Below, piece by piece: positions 53,501 to 61,040 of a DNA stretch of 64,000 nucleotides. The DNA is taken from positions 50,016-114,015 of the forward strand of contig VXQZ01000041.1 of assembly GCA_009838735.1 (NCBI GenBank), written 5' to 3'. The translations under genes were made by a program, and so were the position numbers. Source of the DNA: Chloroflexota bacterium (GTDB taxonomy: Bacteria > Chloroflexota > Dehalococcoidia > Bin125). Position 1 is the stretch's first letter, and every line of letters starts with the position of its first letter. Below the pieces are notes generated by a model that searched no databases, was not told the DNA's origin, and saw nothing but the letters and a program-made list of their open reading frames with translations.

Positions 53501-53882
53501 CAGTCACGTGGTCAGACAGGCGGTTGACGCCAATCGCTATTGGCGCGAACTCTACGCCGCGGTCGAGGTTGACGGCGTGTTGCTCGACGGGTTCATCGAC
53601 CTCCTCTACGAGCTGCCCAATGGCAATCTCGTCGTCGTCGACTACAAGACCGACGCACTACAGCCGGGGGAATCAGTGGCCGCAGCAGCCGAGCGTTATC
53701 GTCTGCAGGCTGCCGCCTACGCGCTGATCCTTCAGGAATCGCTCCACAGGCCGGTCGAGCGCTGCATCCTGTTGTTCCTGGAACCGAACGACGCTGTGGA
53801 GATCGTCAACCTGCCCGAAGCGATCGCCGACGTGCGCAAGACTCTGGCCAATTCGACTCAGCCTGTCGTCTTGAGCCAATAG
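50589..53882 (+). CDS. addA: AddA-like helicase-nuclease subunit
   Basis: 1097 aa UvrD-type helicase. Walker A AGAGTGKT (Lys30) is followed by FTEKAAAELYDRV, Walker B LLIDEFQDNDPLQ, YVGDPKQSIYRFRRAD, the motif VRIMTVHAAKGLEFPIV and NYVAATRARDHLIVS. The C-terminal RecB nuclease motif is LVVVDYKTDAL (about residue 1015). It is the motor and second nuclease of the AddAB break-processing complex. It is co-transcribed with addB by overlap, and holA follows after 37 bp. Confidence 0.9.
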   Translation: MSLADQQARDRIEHSLGETLFVEAGAGTGKTHQLVQRIVNLIATGVVQANEIAAITFTEKAAAELYDRVLEELDQQRQSTTDPARSALFAAAAEQLDHAAIETLHAFAGRILRMHPVEAGLPPGFRIVDESEALLSFNRRWDDALDAILEDESLAEPLLAAFDQQMTLEHLRELARALHFDWDRAESPSAEMQPPDLPQNIAEISAPLRAVTSQWFRCTDAEDKLAQHLQHMDRFLDQVQDLASQDPSGAELRRVLRDANFKVGPGQGGRGAPWGGADQVKEIKDELRGLAYVPGRLLAAAFEPVLGPIHNALRSFVIDYADERRRAGELEFQDLLIRACRVLESNTAVASAIRGRFRRLLIDEFQDNDPLQTRIVDAITQSEPGRAFYVGDPKQSIYRFRRADIQQFNQVKREQKNGLTKLTQNFRSTPAVTAFVNAVFRPLMAEGGADQAGWEDLNPDRPQMPEVAQPVTVVGEEYEGPVDKTRVLEADALARMIADITASQWQVYDKALEGCRDARFADTAVLVPTRTGLRHVLPALEDRNIPYRLESRSLVYDTREIRDLLNLLRAIDDPTDQIALVAALRSPAFACADDDLHRWRQARGDWDYRRPIPRGVAEDDPVADSMRWLNELASRRWQLSVSEVVGLCIRERRLMELAVAERQPRESWGRYRFLHDQARAFCDGGGSTLGEFLAWAVHQAEADTQVIESVVPEEDHDAVRIMTVHAAKGLEFPIVIFSGLNTQPRSDPPWLLWGADGRPQVRLGADLMTPGFSELWEREDKLQRDEYVRRNYVAATRARDHLIVSLYRKTGRQCDAQLFAEALQSSAAPCRLLKHNQIPEPPAIGAAPEPEPDQETWTDRQEWIAQRADALRRLSALPHESATGVAKLAAGKSAPPERQPNHEPDPDLPPWRRGRAGTAIGRATHAVLQVVDLRHYDESEIRQAANAQAAAESLSGPAADAVRRLAMRATHSHVVRQAVDANRYWRELYAAVEVDGVLLDGFIDLLYELPNGNLVVVDYKTDALQPGESVAAAAERYRLQAAAYALILQESLHRPVERCILLFLEPNDAVEIVNLPEAIADVRKTLANSTQPVVLSQ

Positions 53883-53919
53883 ACCTCTTGAACGGAAATC
53901 CTCTCGCTAGGCTCAGGCC

Positions 53920-54915
53920 ATGGCGGTCTATCTCTTCTACGGCGAGGATCGGTTCGCCCGTTTGGAAGCAGTCGCGGCGCTCAGGCGCGAGCATGACGCC
54001 GACGGCGCGTTGGTCAACAACTCCGTCAGTTTCGATGGGGCCCGACTCTCGTTAGCCGAACTGGGCGCGGCGGTGGCGGCGGCGCCGTTCCTTGGCGGCG
54101 TCCGCTGGGTCCGGGTCGACGGGATTTGCGCGCGCTTCGGCGTGCCGAGACGCGGCGGCCGCCAGCTGGGGGAATGGGACGGACTCCCCGAGGTGCTGGA
54201 ACAAATCCCTGCGACCACGATCCTCATCTTTGTCGAAGACGAGCTGCGCCGCGGCAATCCGATGCTCCAGCTGATCGAACCCCTCGCCGACACGCGAGAA
54301 TTTGCCCGGCTCAAGCAGGAAGAAGCCCTGGAGTGGTTGCGTGGCGAGGTGCGTCGTCGCGGCTTACACCTGACCCGGAATGCAGCGCAAACGCTGGTGG
54401 AGCGCGCGGGCGGCGACCGTGGATCGCTGACTCAGGCCGTCGACAAGCTGTCCCTGTACGCGGGCGATGCGAACGTCGATGAGACCATCGTCGAAGCGAT
54501 GGTGCCGGCGACCCGCTCGGTCTCCATCTTCAACCTGGTCGACGCCGTCGCAGAGCGGCGCCTCGCTGACGCCATGCGCGCCCTGGACGGCGTCAGAGCC
54601 GAGGGCGAGCCGGAGGCTCGAATCATCCAGATGCTGGCCCGTACCTATCGGCAGATCGTCGTCACCAGAGAAGTCATCGATCGCGGCGGCTCCAACGACG
54701 AGATCCAGCAGGCGGCCGGCGCCAACTTCGCCTGGCTTGCCCGTCGCCTGCGGCGTCAGGCCCAGTCCTACACGCAAACCTCGGCCGATGCCGCGCTGAC
54801 CCGCATCCTCGAGGCTGAAGAGGCAATCATCAGCTACCGACGCGACGAAGGCGGTTTGCCCGAGGACGTGGCGGTCGAGCTTCTCGTCGCCGACCTCGCC
54901 GGTGCCCGCCGTTGA
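53920..54915 (+). CDS. holA: DNA polymerase III delta subunit
   Basis: 331 aa. VYLFYGEDRFARLEAVAALR, the ATTILIFVEDELRRGNPMLQLIE strand, VERAGGDRGSLTQAVDKLSLYAG and the helical C-terminal collar IIQMLARTYRQIVVTREVI identify the clamp loader delta subunit. It opens the DnaN ring. Being downstream of dnaN and addAB, it completes a replication/repair cluster. The following ABC gene is convergent, starting nine bases later. Confidence 0.85.
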   Translation: MAVYLFYGEDRFARLEAVAALRREHDADGALVNNSVSFDGARLSLAELGAAVAAAPFLGGVRWVRVDGICARFGVPRRGGRQLGEWDGLPEVLEQIPATTILIFVEDELRRGNPMLQLIEPLADTREFARLKQEEALEWLRGEVRRRGLHLTRNAAQTLVERAGGDRGSLTQAVDKLSLYAGDANVDETIVEAMVPATRSVSIFNLVDAVAERRLADAMRALDGVRAEGEPEARIIQMLARTYRQIVVTREVIDRGGSNDEIQQAAGANFAWLARRLRRQAQSYTQTSADAALTRILEAEEAIISYRRDEGGLPEDVAVELLVADLAGARR

Positions 54916-54924
54916 GAACGCAAC

Positions 54925-55917
54925 TCAGACCTCGAGCACCGGGTTGTAACAGGCGACTCGCTGTCTGATCCGGCCGCCAACCACCTCTCTCAACTCCGGT
55001 TCGCTGTCGGTCCGGCACTGGGTCAGCGCCTTCGGGCACCGATCGAGATAGGCGCAGTGCTCTCCGATTTCCTCGCTGGCCAGGTCGGGCAGTCCGCCCG
55101 GGATCTGCCGCAGCCGCGAACCGCGGCGCCGGTCCAGTCGCGGCAGCGTATCCAGTAGCGCCCAGGTGTACGGATGTCGGGGCTGTCGGTACAGCGGAAT
55201 GACGTCATCGACCTCCATCACTTTGCCGGCATAGATGATCGCGACCCGCTCGGCAATCTGGGCGACAACGCCCATATCGTGAGTGATCAGGAGGATAGCC
55301 GTGCCTCGTTCATCCCGCAGGCGTTCCAGTTCGTAGAGAATCTGGGCCTGGACGGTGACGTCGAGCGAAGCGGTCGGTTCGTCGGCAATCAACACCTGCG
55401 GATCGAGCGCGGTGGCGATCGCGATCATGATCCGCTGACACATCCCGCCGGACAGCTCGCCCGGAAACGACTTGGCAACCCTGAGTGGATCCGGCAGACG
55501 CATTGCGTTGAGCGCCTCGATCGATCGCTCTCGAGCCTCAGTCTTGCTCACTGTGCGGTGTGACGTGATTACTTCTTCGACCTGCTGTCCGACCGTGATG
55601 ATCGGATTCAGCCCCGCGATCGGATCCTGGAAGATCATCGAGATCTGGTCGCCGCGGATGCGCTGCAACTCGTGGCGATCCATCTCGCCGATATCGCGAT
55701 GTTCGTAGCGAATCGTCCCACTGGTTTGATCGGCGTTGCGCGGCAGGATGCGCAGTATGCCCAGACCCAACGTGGTCTTGCCGGAGCCGCTCTCGCCGAC
55801 CAGTGCGACAATCTCGCCGCGCTCCAGCGTCAGCGAGGCCCCACGCACTGCGCGGACCGGGCCCTCGCGCGTGTTGTACTCAATACTGACGTCGTCGATG
55901 GTCAGAACTGGCGGCAC
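54925..55917 (-). CDS. Peptide/nickel-type ABC transporter ATP-binding protein
   Basis: 330 aa DppD/OppD type. Walker A LVGESGSGKTTLG, Q-loop IFQDPIAGLNPI, signature LSGGMCQRIMIA and Walker B VLIADEPTASLD are intact. The C-terminal oligopeptide-transporter extension YLDRCPKALTQCRTDSEP with HPYTWALLDTLP is present, carrying its usual cysteines. It would energise import of peptides or similar solutes. No permease or binding protein adjoins it, so it looks like an orphan subunit. Confidence 0.85.
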   Translation of the reverse strand: MPPVLTIDDVSIEYNTREGPVRAVRGASLTLERGEIVALVGESGSGKTTLGLGILRILPRNADQTSGTIRYEHRDIGEMDRHELQRIRGDQISMIFQDPIAGLNPIITVGQQVEEVITSHRTVSKTEARERSIEALNAMRLPDPLRVAKSFPGELSGGMCQRIMIAIATALDPQVLIADEPTASLDVTVQAQILYELERLRDERGTAILLITHDMGVVAQIAERVAIIYAGKVMEVDDVIPLYRQPRHPYTWALLDTLPRLDRRRGSRLRQIPGGLPDLASEEIGEHCAYLDRCPKALTQCRTDSEPELREVVGGRIRQRVACYNPVLEV

Positions 55918-55979
55918 GAGTTCAGTCTACGCACACGCCGAACGATCACCAGGGAGGAATGTCCTCGGAGCCGCTCAGA

Positions 55980-56705
55980 TCAGTGCGGGCGGCGAATGAT
56001 CGACACGACACGGCCCTGAATCAGCATGTTCGATTCGTTGGTGAAAATCGGGTCCATGGTCGGGTTTTCGGGTTGCAGTCGAACTTGGCCCCGCTCGTAA
56101 TACAGCCGCTTGAGAGTGCAGACGTTTTCCTCGCGCAGCCAGACCGCTGCCATCTGCCCATTGGAGATGTTCTGCGCCTCTTCAAGGATCACAGTGTCGT
56201 TGTCGGCAATCAGGGCGTCGATCATGGAGTCGCCGCGAACGGTGAGCGCGAACACGCGCTCCGGGTCGCGGCCGGCCAGCATGTCCGACGTGACCGCGAT
56301 CTTGCTCTCGGCATGCTCAACGTCGACGCCCTCGGGAACCAGCGAGCGAGTACCCGCCGCAATCGAACCGAGCAGCGGTACGGTCAGCGAAGCAACGCTC
56401 CGCTCGACTTGTGTCGGCTGAACAGGTTCAACCGGCTGCGTCAGCGAAATCGTGCGCGCCCGCTCCCGGTCGCGGCGAATGTGACCCTCGCGTTCGAGAA
56501 TCTTCAAGTTGTAGTCGGCCACTGACGTCGAGGACAGCTGACAGCCGTCAACGATGTCGCGAACCGAGGGCGGATAGTGGTAGCGAGCGAAATAGTCGCG
56601 GAGGAACGCCAGGATGCGCTCCGGCTTGTCGGAGCGCGGACCGCGCTTGCCGCGACGACGCGCCAACGGCGCATCCGGGCTACTGTTGCTGGGCTGGTCT
56701 GACAT
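55980..56705 (-). CDS. lexA: LexA repressor
   Basis: 241 aa from ATG 56705, with GGGAG upstream; an earlier ATG at 56765 would add 20 unconserved residues. HTH, residues about 30-95: ERILAFLRDYFARYHYPPSVRDIVDGCQLSS. The autocleavage Ala-Gly lies in GSIAAGTRS, catalytic Ser in VRGDSMIDALI and catalytic Lys in CTLKRLYYE. A linker is longer than usual (about 100-135). It represses SOS genes until RecA filaments trigger self-cleavage. An inverted repeat upstream is its probable site. Confidence 0.9.
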   Translation of the reverse strand: MSDQPSNSSPDAPLARRRGKRGPRSDKPERILAFLRDYFARYHYPPSVRDIVDGCQLSSTSVADYNLKILEREGHIRRDRERARTISLTQPVEPVQPTQVERSVASLTVPLLGSIAAGTRSLVPEGVDVEHAESKIAVTSDMLAGRDPERVFALTVRGDSMIDALIADNDTVILEEAQNISNGQMAAVWLREENVCTLKRLYYERGQVRLQPENPTMDPIFTNESNMLIQGRVVSIIRRPH

Positions 56706-56787
56706 GTTCAAGATCTCCCGTTCGATAGAGCTGTGCCGAATGTTCGCGCAGTGACGGTGATGCACGGACTCTTGGTGACATAACCGA

Positions 56788-56796
56788 GTATATCAT
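56788..56796 (-). promoter_or_regulatory. Extended -10 promoter of lexA
   Basis: On the minus strand the bases read TGATATACT, an extended -10 (TGnTATACT), about 80 bases before the lexA ATG. The SOS-like box lies just upstream of it. Confidence 0.45.
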
Positions 56797-56815
56797 CTCT
56801 CCGAGCACGTGTGCG

Positions 56816-56827
56816 GAACGTCCGTTC
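56816..56827. promoter_or_regulatory. LexA (SOS) box, GAAC-N4-GTTC
   Basis: GAAC-GTCC-GTTC is a perfect inverted repeat of the Gram-positive SOS type, with extended context CGGAACGTCCGTTCTG. It sits between divergent lexA and the PIG-L gene, near the lexA -10, and predicts LexA autoregulation and possibly SOS control of the PIG-L gene. Confidence 0.65.
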
Positions 56828-56908
56828 TGTACTGTCCCGTTCATTGTGCGCGTATACGCTGGTCATGTCAACCCCTCGTCCCGTCCTTCCTGCGGAAAGA
56901 ACATCCCA

Positions 56909-57661
56909 ATGAACATGCCTCCCGAAACCGACAACAAAGTCGGACTGGTGATCGCCGCTCACCCCGACGATCCTGATTTCGGCGCAGGCGGCACCGCAGC
57001 GCTCTGGACCACACTCGGCTGGGAGATGCACTACCTCGTCGTGACGAACGGCGCAAAGGGCACCGCCGATCCGGAAATGACCTCCGAACGCCTGGTCCCG
57101 ATGCGCGAGGTGGAGCAGCGCAACGCAGCCGACGCACTGGGGGTCTTGAGTTGCACCTTCCTGGGCGGCGAGGACGGCGAGCTGGAGTACACCCGCGAAT
57201 ACCTGGGCGGCATCGTCAAGGCCATCCGCAAGATTCAACCGCATGCGGTCTTCACCCATTCGACCGACATCGTCCACCGCCGCGCGCTGGAGGCCGACCC
57301 GGCCGACCCGCTCTCGGAGTGGCGCGGGTTCATCAATCACCGCGACCATCGCTGCACCGGTGAAATGACAATTGACGCGGTTTATCCAACGGCGCGCGAC
57401 CGGCTCAACTTCCCCGAGCACCTTGAAGAAGGACTCGAATGTCACAAGGTCGCTGAACTCTTTATCTGGGGCAGCATGCAGGCCAACTACGACATCGATA
57501 TCACGGACGTCATCCAGACCAAGATCCGTGCGTTGACTCACCACGTCTCGCAGTTTGGTGACCGCGGCGAAGATTTCATCGCCAACGTCGAAAAGCGCTG
57601 GAGCTCGGCCGACGGCCGCTTCTACGAGCATTTCGAACGGGTCTCGCTGCCGGTCTTCTAG
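56909..57661 (+). CDS. PIG-L (LmbE) family deacetylase
   Basis: 250 aa from ATG 56909. The zinc motif AAHPDDPDFGAGGT supplies His/Asp/Asp and HRDHR the third His. DGELEYTREYLGGIVKAIRKIQPHAVFTHS is family-typical. Members remove acetyl groups from N-acetylglucosamine-type sugars in mycothiol, bacillithiol or glycolipid synthesis, or are related amidases. The start is preceded by GGAAAG. It is divergent from lexA across the SOS-like box. Confidence 0.85.
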   Translation: MNMPPETDNKVGLVIAAHPDDPDFGAGGTAALWTTLGWEMHYLVVTNGAKGTADPEMTSERLVPMREVEQRNAADALGVLSCTFLGGEDGELEYTREYLGGIVKAIRKIQPHAVFTHSTDIVHRRALEADPADPLSEWRGFINHRDHRCTGEMTIDAVYPTARDRLNFPEHLEEGLECHKVAELFIWGSMQANYDIDITDVIQTKIRALTHHVSQFGDRGEDFIANVEKRWSSADGRFYEHFERVSLPVF

Positions 57662-57696
57662 CCGCGGTCCGGCGCAGCCCGTTCTGGCGGGACAAC

Positions 57697-58173
57697 ATGC
57701 CGCCTCCTCCAATGTTCTGCCCGCAATGCGCCGTCAGGCTGGTCAAGACCAGCGGTTGCGATGACTGCGGCTGGGTCAACTACGTCGATCCCAAGGTCGC
57801 GGCGGTGGTCCTCGTCTCCGACGAACACAGTCGGCTGCTCTATGTCCGCCGCAACCACGAACCGGCGATGTATCGCTGGAGTTGGCCATCGGGCTTTGTC
57901 GACGCCGGCGAACGGGTCGAGGACGCCGCCATCCGCGAAGTGCGCGAAGAAACCGGGATCGAGGTGCAAATCGACGAACTGCTCGGAGTCTGGTCGAAGA
58001 CCGGTGAACAGGTAATCGTGATCGCCTACCGCGCCCGGCCGATCGGCGGCTCCTTGCGTCCGGGGCCTGAAGCCCTGGCCGCCGCCTGGATACCTAACGA
58101 TCCGGACCGGCGCCGTCCCGCGCCGGTGTTCCCGCACGACGAGGAGATCCTCAGATCATTCCTCAGCCCATAG
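57697..58173 (+). CDS. NUDIX hydrolase with N-terminal zinc ribbon
   Basis: 158 aa. A half-ribbon CPQC...CDDCGW at residues about 8-26 precedes the Nudix fold. The Nudix box GFVDAGERVEDAAIREVREETGIEV is complete (G-x5-E-x7-REUxEE). It resembles NudC-like or NADH-pyrophosphatase-related proteins with a zinc ribbon. The substrate may be a nucleoside diphosphate or NAD(H) derivative. It follows the PIG-L gene by 35 bp, so a shared transcript is likely. Confidence 0.85.
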   Translation: MPPPPMFCPQCAVRLVKTSGCDDCGWVNYVDPKVAAVVLVSDEHSRLLYVRRNHEPAMYRWSWPSGFVDAGERVEDAAIREVREETGIEVQIDELLGVWSKTGEQVIVIAYRARPIGGSLRPGPEALAAAWIPNDPDRRRPAPVFPHDEEILRSFLSP

Positions 58174-58581
58174 CGGCAAACGGGCGCGACAGTGGTCGCA
58201 CATCGCCACCGCCTCGGTTTGCATCTCTCCGCCCCGCGGAACGGTCATAATCACTTGGCGGATGTGTTCGCCGCAGTAGCGGCAACTGCAGCGGTCGCAA
58301 CGCAAGGCATGAGCTGCCGCGCACTCCGGTTCGCCGCATTGTCCTTGCTGGTTCAACACTCTCGCGGCAGCCTTGAACAACAGATGCTGTTCGACATCCG
58401 CCTGCAGGCGCTGGCAGCGATCTCCAACACAGACTTCCTGACCGTCATCACGCACATGCCCATGCCGGGCGCAGAAGCCGCGGGCGCAATACTGACACTG
58501 TCCCAGCAGAGGTTCGCGGCATCGCCGCAAACGGCTTCGGTGGTCGCAGCGGGTGGCCTTGTGATACTCGCGAATTTCCAC
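58156..58581 (-). CDS. Cysteine-rich zinc-finger-like protein
   Basis: 141 aa from GTG 58581; an ATG at 58623 would add 14 Trp/Arg-rich residues. Two similar Cys/His clusters stand out: CQYCARGFCARHGH (about residues 28-41) and LRCDRCSCRYCGEHI (about 89-103), each C-x2-C-x4-C-x2-H or near it, plus a final CDHCRARLP. They resemble B-box/AN1-type zinc sites. No catalytic motif is seen. It overlaps the NUDIX gene tail to tail. Function unknown. Confidence 0.6.
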   Translation of the reverse strand: MEIREYHKATRCDHRSRLRRCREPLLGQCQYCARGFCARHGHVRDDGQEVCVGDRCQRLQADVEQHLLFKAAARVLNQQGQCGEPECAAAHALRCDRCSCRYCGEHIRQVIMTVPRGGEMQTEAVAMCDHCRARLPLWAEE

Positions 58582-58714
58582 GCGTCGCGCCCAGCTCCAA
58601 CCGCGGCGCCACCGCCAAAGCATCGGAGGCGCACGGATGTCAGGCTAACGCGGAGGAGAATTGCCAGGCCCGGGGCTGGCTCAACAGGGAGACCGGTTGG
58701 GTCGGAGGTATGGG

Positions 58715-58924
58715 TTAGAGGCGGAGCTTGCCGTGGGACGGCTGGCGGCGGCGCTGGCGGCCCTCTTCGACGGCCTGCTCACGCTCAAGCTCGAAGACCG
58801 AAATGATGCTGCTCTCGTAGACGTACCCGCACGACAGGCAGCTCGAATAGACGCTGTGGGCGTCTGACTCGACAAGCATCATGCCTGAGCAGCGCGGGCA
58901 CTTCGACGGAGGGGTGACAGGCAT
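58715..58924 (-). CDS. Small zinc-ribbon protein
   Basis: 69 aa from ATG 58924. CPRCSGMMLVESDAHSV and SSCLSCGYVYE form a classical four-cysteine zinc ribbon. A basic C-terminal tail (EGRQRRRQPSHGKLRL) could contact nucleic acid. It is preceded by a 250-bp gap with no obvious gene. Likely a small regulator or adaptor. Confidence 0.6.
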   Translation of the reverse strand: MPVTPPSKCPRCSGMMLVESDAHSVYSSCLSCGYVYESSIISVFELEREQAVEEGRQRRRQPSHGKLRL

Positions 58925-59177
58925 TTGGCCTTCTCGCTTTCCGACTCGACCGGCAGTGCAGTCCAACCTTGTGAATGACTGCACAACCGGGAGGTTTGTG
59001 AAACGATGCACATTATGCGCCGCCCAAACGTCGCTTGTCAACTTTTTCACGAACTCCCGAACTATTTCTTCGCTTCGCGGTGGGCAACCCGCCAATAACC
59101 GCTTCGACGCCAGTAATCAGTGTGAACCACGACACAGTTGGGGTCTCGCTTGGGTCGGCGGATATGCTCAAAGACCA

Positions 59178-60104
59178 ATGCGACGCTCTGCCGACCGACT
59201 CTCGGTATTTGGCTTGGCCCTGATCCTTCAGGCCCTGGTGAACTACCTGTTGGGCCCGCCGCCCGACGGCCGACCGACCTGGATGGCCTGGGCGCTGACG
59301 CAATGTCGTCAGCTCGCATCCCTGCCGCCCCGGTTGCGAGTCTTCGCGCCGTTCGCGGCGTCGTTGGTGATCATTCGCGCCACCGCATTGATCGAGCGCA
59401 GCCGGCCCGCCGGTAGTGGACGCCTGCTTTCGATTCTGATCCAGGCGGCGGTGCTCGCGCTCACCTTCGACCTCTGGCGCGGCGTACGAGCGTCCGATGC
59501 CGTCCAACGGCAAATGGCCAACGCGCCGGTCGACGCCGATGGCCGGCCTGTGGCCGCGCTTGACAGCGAACGAATTGAAGCTGAAATCGGCAGGCTCGCC
59601 AACGCCCCCAGCGAGAGCGTCGTTGGCCCCTGGGCCGCCTACGCCGCCTTCGATCTGTCCGGCGCCGTGGCCTACGCCGCCGTTGAGTCCCTGGGCGGTC
59701 CGATGGCCGGTCCGGGAACAGAAGGACCACTGACGGCCATGCTCGATCCCGCCCGCCGCCTCGTCTCTGTGCGGCGTGGCCGCGACGCCATCGCCGCCGC
59801 CGCGACGCTCGCCGCCCGCGGCCGATCCGACCTGCAGCCGCCGGAGCTCGAGGAGTTAGCCCTCGGCTCCGAAACTCCAATCCCGGTCACCGCCATGTCC
59901 GTGGCACTCGACCGACGTACATCCTGGAACGGCCGCTCTGTGGGCTGGCAGCGCCCCGCGCCCGACCTCAAGGATTTGGGACGAGCTCGCCGGCTACACC
60001 TCAAGGCACTCGGCCTGCTGGCACTCACCGCCGCGGGCGTCGTAGCCATCGGCGATCTGTTCCGTCCCCCTCGCACATCCGACGAAGACGATTGGACGGA
60101 GTAG
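59178..60104 (+). CDS. Membrane protein with weak CbiB/CobD-like pattern
   Basis: 308 aa from ATG 59178. Membrane helices are near residues 10-25, 57-73, 85-105 and 275-295. The N-terminal ALILQALVNYLLGPPP and the central ERIEAEIGRLANAPSESVVGPWAAYAAFDLSGAVAYAAVESLGGPMAG recall the two conserved blocks of CbiB, the adenosylcobinamide-phosphate synthase of cobalamin synthesis, but with several changed residues. No other cob gene adjoins it. Either a diverged CbiB relative or an unrelated membrane protein. Confidence 0.5.
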   Translation: MRRSADRLSVFGLALILQALVNYLLGPPPDGRPTWMAWALTQCRQLASLPPRLRVFAPFAASLVIIRATALIERSRPAGSGRLLSILIQAAVLALTFDLWRGVRASDAVQRQMANAPVDADGRPVAALDSERIEAEIGRLANAPSESVVGPWAAYAAFDLSGAVAYAAVESLGGPMAGPGTEGPLTAMLDPARRLVSVRRGRDAIAAAATLAARGRSDLQPPELEELALGSETPIPVTAMSVALDRRTSWNGRSVGWQRPAPDLKDLGRARRLHLKALGLLALTAAGVVAIGDLFRPPRTSDEDDWTE

Positions 60105-60178
60105 CAATCTCTCGACGCTTCACGAGCGGTTGCTAAGATCAGCGACGTACCAACAAACGACATCCACCGGAGAAAAGC

Positions 60179-60604
60179 ATGCCGCAGTTTCCATCAGTCG
60201 AGTGGTTTGAAGAGCTACGCGACACCGTCCAGGACGACCCGCACTGGCGCGATTTCGGAATGATGGACTGCGCCATGGGTGTCAACGTCGGCGAGACCAC
60301 GATCAAGCTGGTCTTCGACGGCTACGAGATTCCCGAGATCGCCGACATCTCGACCTCAGCCGACGAAGAGGATCTCGATTTCACCCTCGTCATGCCCGAA
60401 GACCGCTGGCGCGAAATGATCGAGAACATCAAGACCAACGGCCACGCCGATCTGCATCACACCCTGAACACCATCGACCTCGAGAGCCCCGAAGAGTTGG
60501 CCAAGGGCGAGGACTACAACCGCCGCGACCTCTTCTATCGCTTCAACCAGACCCTGCAGGACTTCTTCGACGCCTCTTCTTCGGTCGAGACGACGTTCGC
60601 CTGA
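60179..60604 (+). CDS. SCP-2-like lipid-binding protein
   Basis: 141 aa. The pattern FPSVEWFEELRDTVQDDPHWRD, TIKLVFDGYEIPEI, DLDFTLVMPEDRWREMIENI matches small bacterial SCP-2 sterol-binding-fold proteins, with the ligand tunnel formed by strands and a C-terminal helix (FNQTLQDFFDA). Such proteins bind lipids or acyl-CoA. The ERG4/24-like gene at the left of the window makes sterol-type lipids an appealing but unproved ligand. It precedes the lysozyme-like gene by 33 bp. Confidence 0.55.
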   Translation: MPQFPSVEWFEELRDTVQDDPHWRDFGMMDCAMGVNVGETTIKLVFDGYEIPEIADISTSADEEDLDFTLVMPEDRWREMIENIKTNGHADLHHTLNTIDLESPEELAKGEDYNRRDLFYRFNQTLQDFFDASSSVETTFA

Positions 60605-60637
60605 CCGCTCGCCCGACTCCGACGCGGACTTCCAACG

Positions 60638-60952
60638 ATGACCATTGCTGAACCACGCGTCCGTGAAATCCTGCGCGCCGCCGGCTGGCCGCGGGACGAA
60701 CTGGAGAACGCACTCACGATCGCCTATCACGAAAGTCGCTGGAACCCTCGCGCGGTCAACAAGGACGATCCGTCCGGCGGCAGCTACGGACTCTTCCAGA
60801 TCAATGCCTGGTGGAAGTACTTCGGCGAAGATGAGATCGGCGAGTGCCTAGATCCGGTACTGGCCATGCGACCGCTCTACAACGCCCGCTACGCCCTACG
60901 CATCTGGCGCAAAAGTGGCTGGCAGCCGTGGAGCACGGCTCGATATATCTGA
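60638..60952 (+). CDS. Lysozyme-like (SLT) domain protein without signal peptide
   Basis: 104 aa. Catalytic Glu32 in IAYHESRWNP, then SGGSYGLFQINAWW and a closing NARYALRIWRKSGWQPWST, the standard lysozyme-like/transglycosylase core in miniature. It cleaves the glycan chain of peptidoglycan. There is no signal peptide or membrane segment, so export must be by another route or the target is unusual. It lies between the SCP-2-like gene and thyX. Confidence 0.75.
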   Translation: MTIAEPRVREILRAAGWPRDELENALTIAYHESRWNPRAVNKDDPSGGSYGLFQINAWWKYFGEDEIGECLDPVLAMRPLYNARYALRIWRKSGWQPWSTARYI

Positions 60953-61040
60953 GCGGGCTGATGTCCGCCTCGGATCCCCCTCCGCTATATTCAGTTGACA
61001 TATTCACCCAAAATCTGGGGTAGCCGGAAAACGAGTAGAC

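Noticed and set aside
58925..59177. Gene in the gap between the zinc-ribbon and CbiB-like genes
   Set aside because: A frame from 58881 exists but has no family features; ATG 59178 begins directly before the first helix. I see nothing else in the gap.
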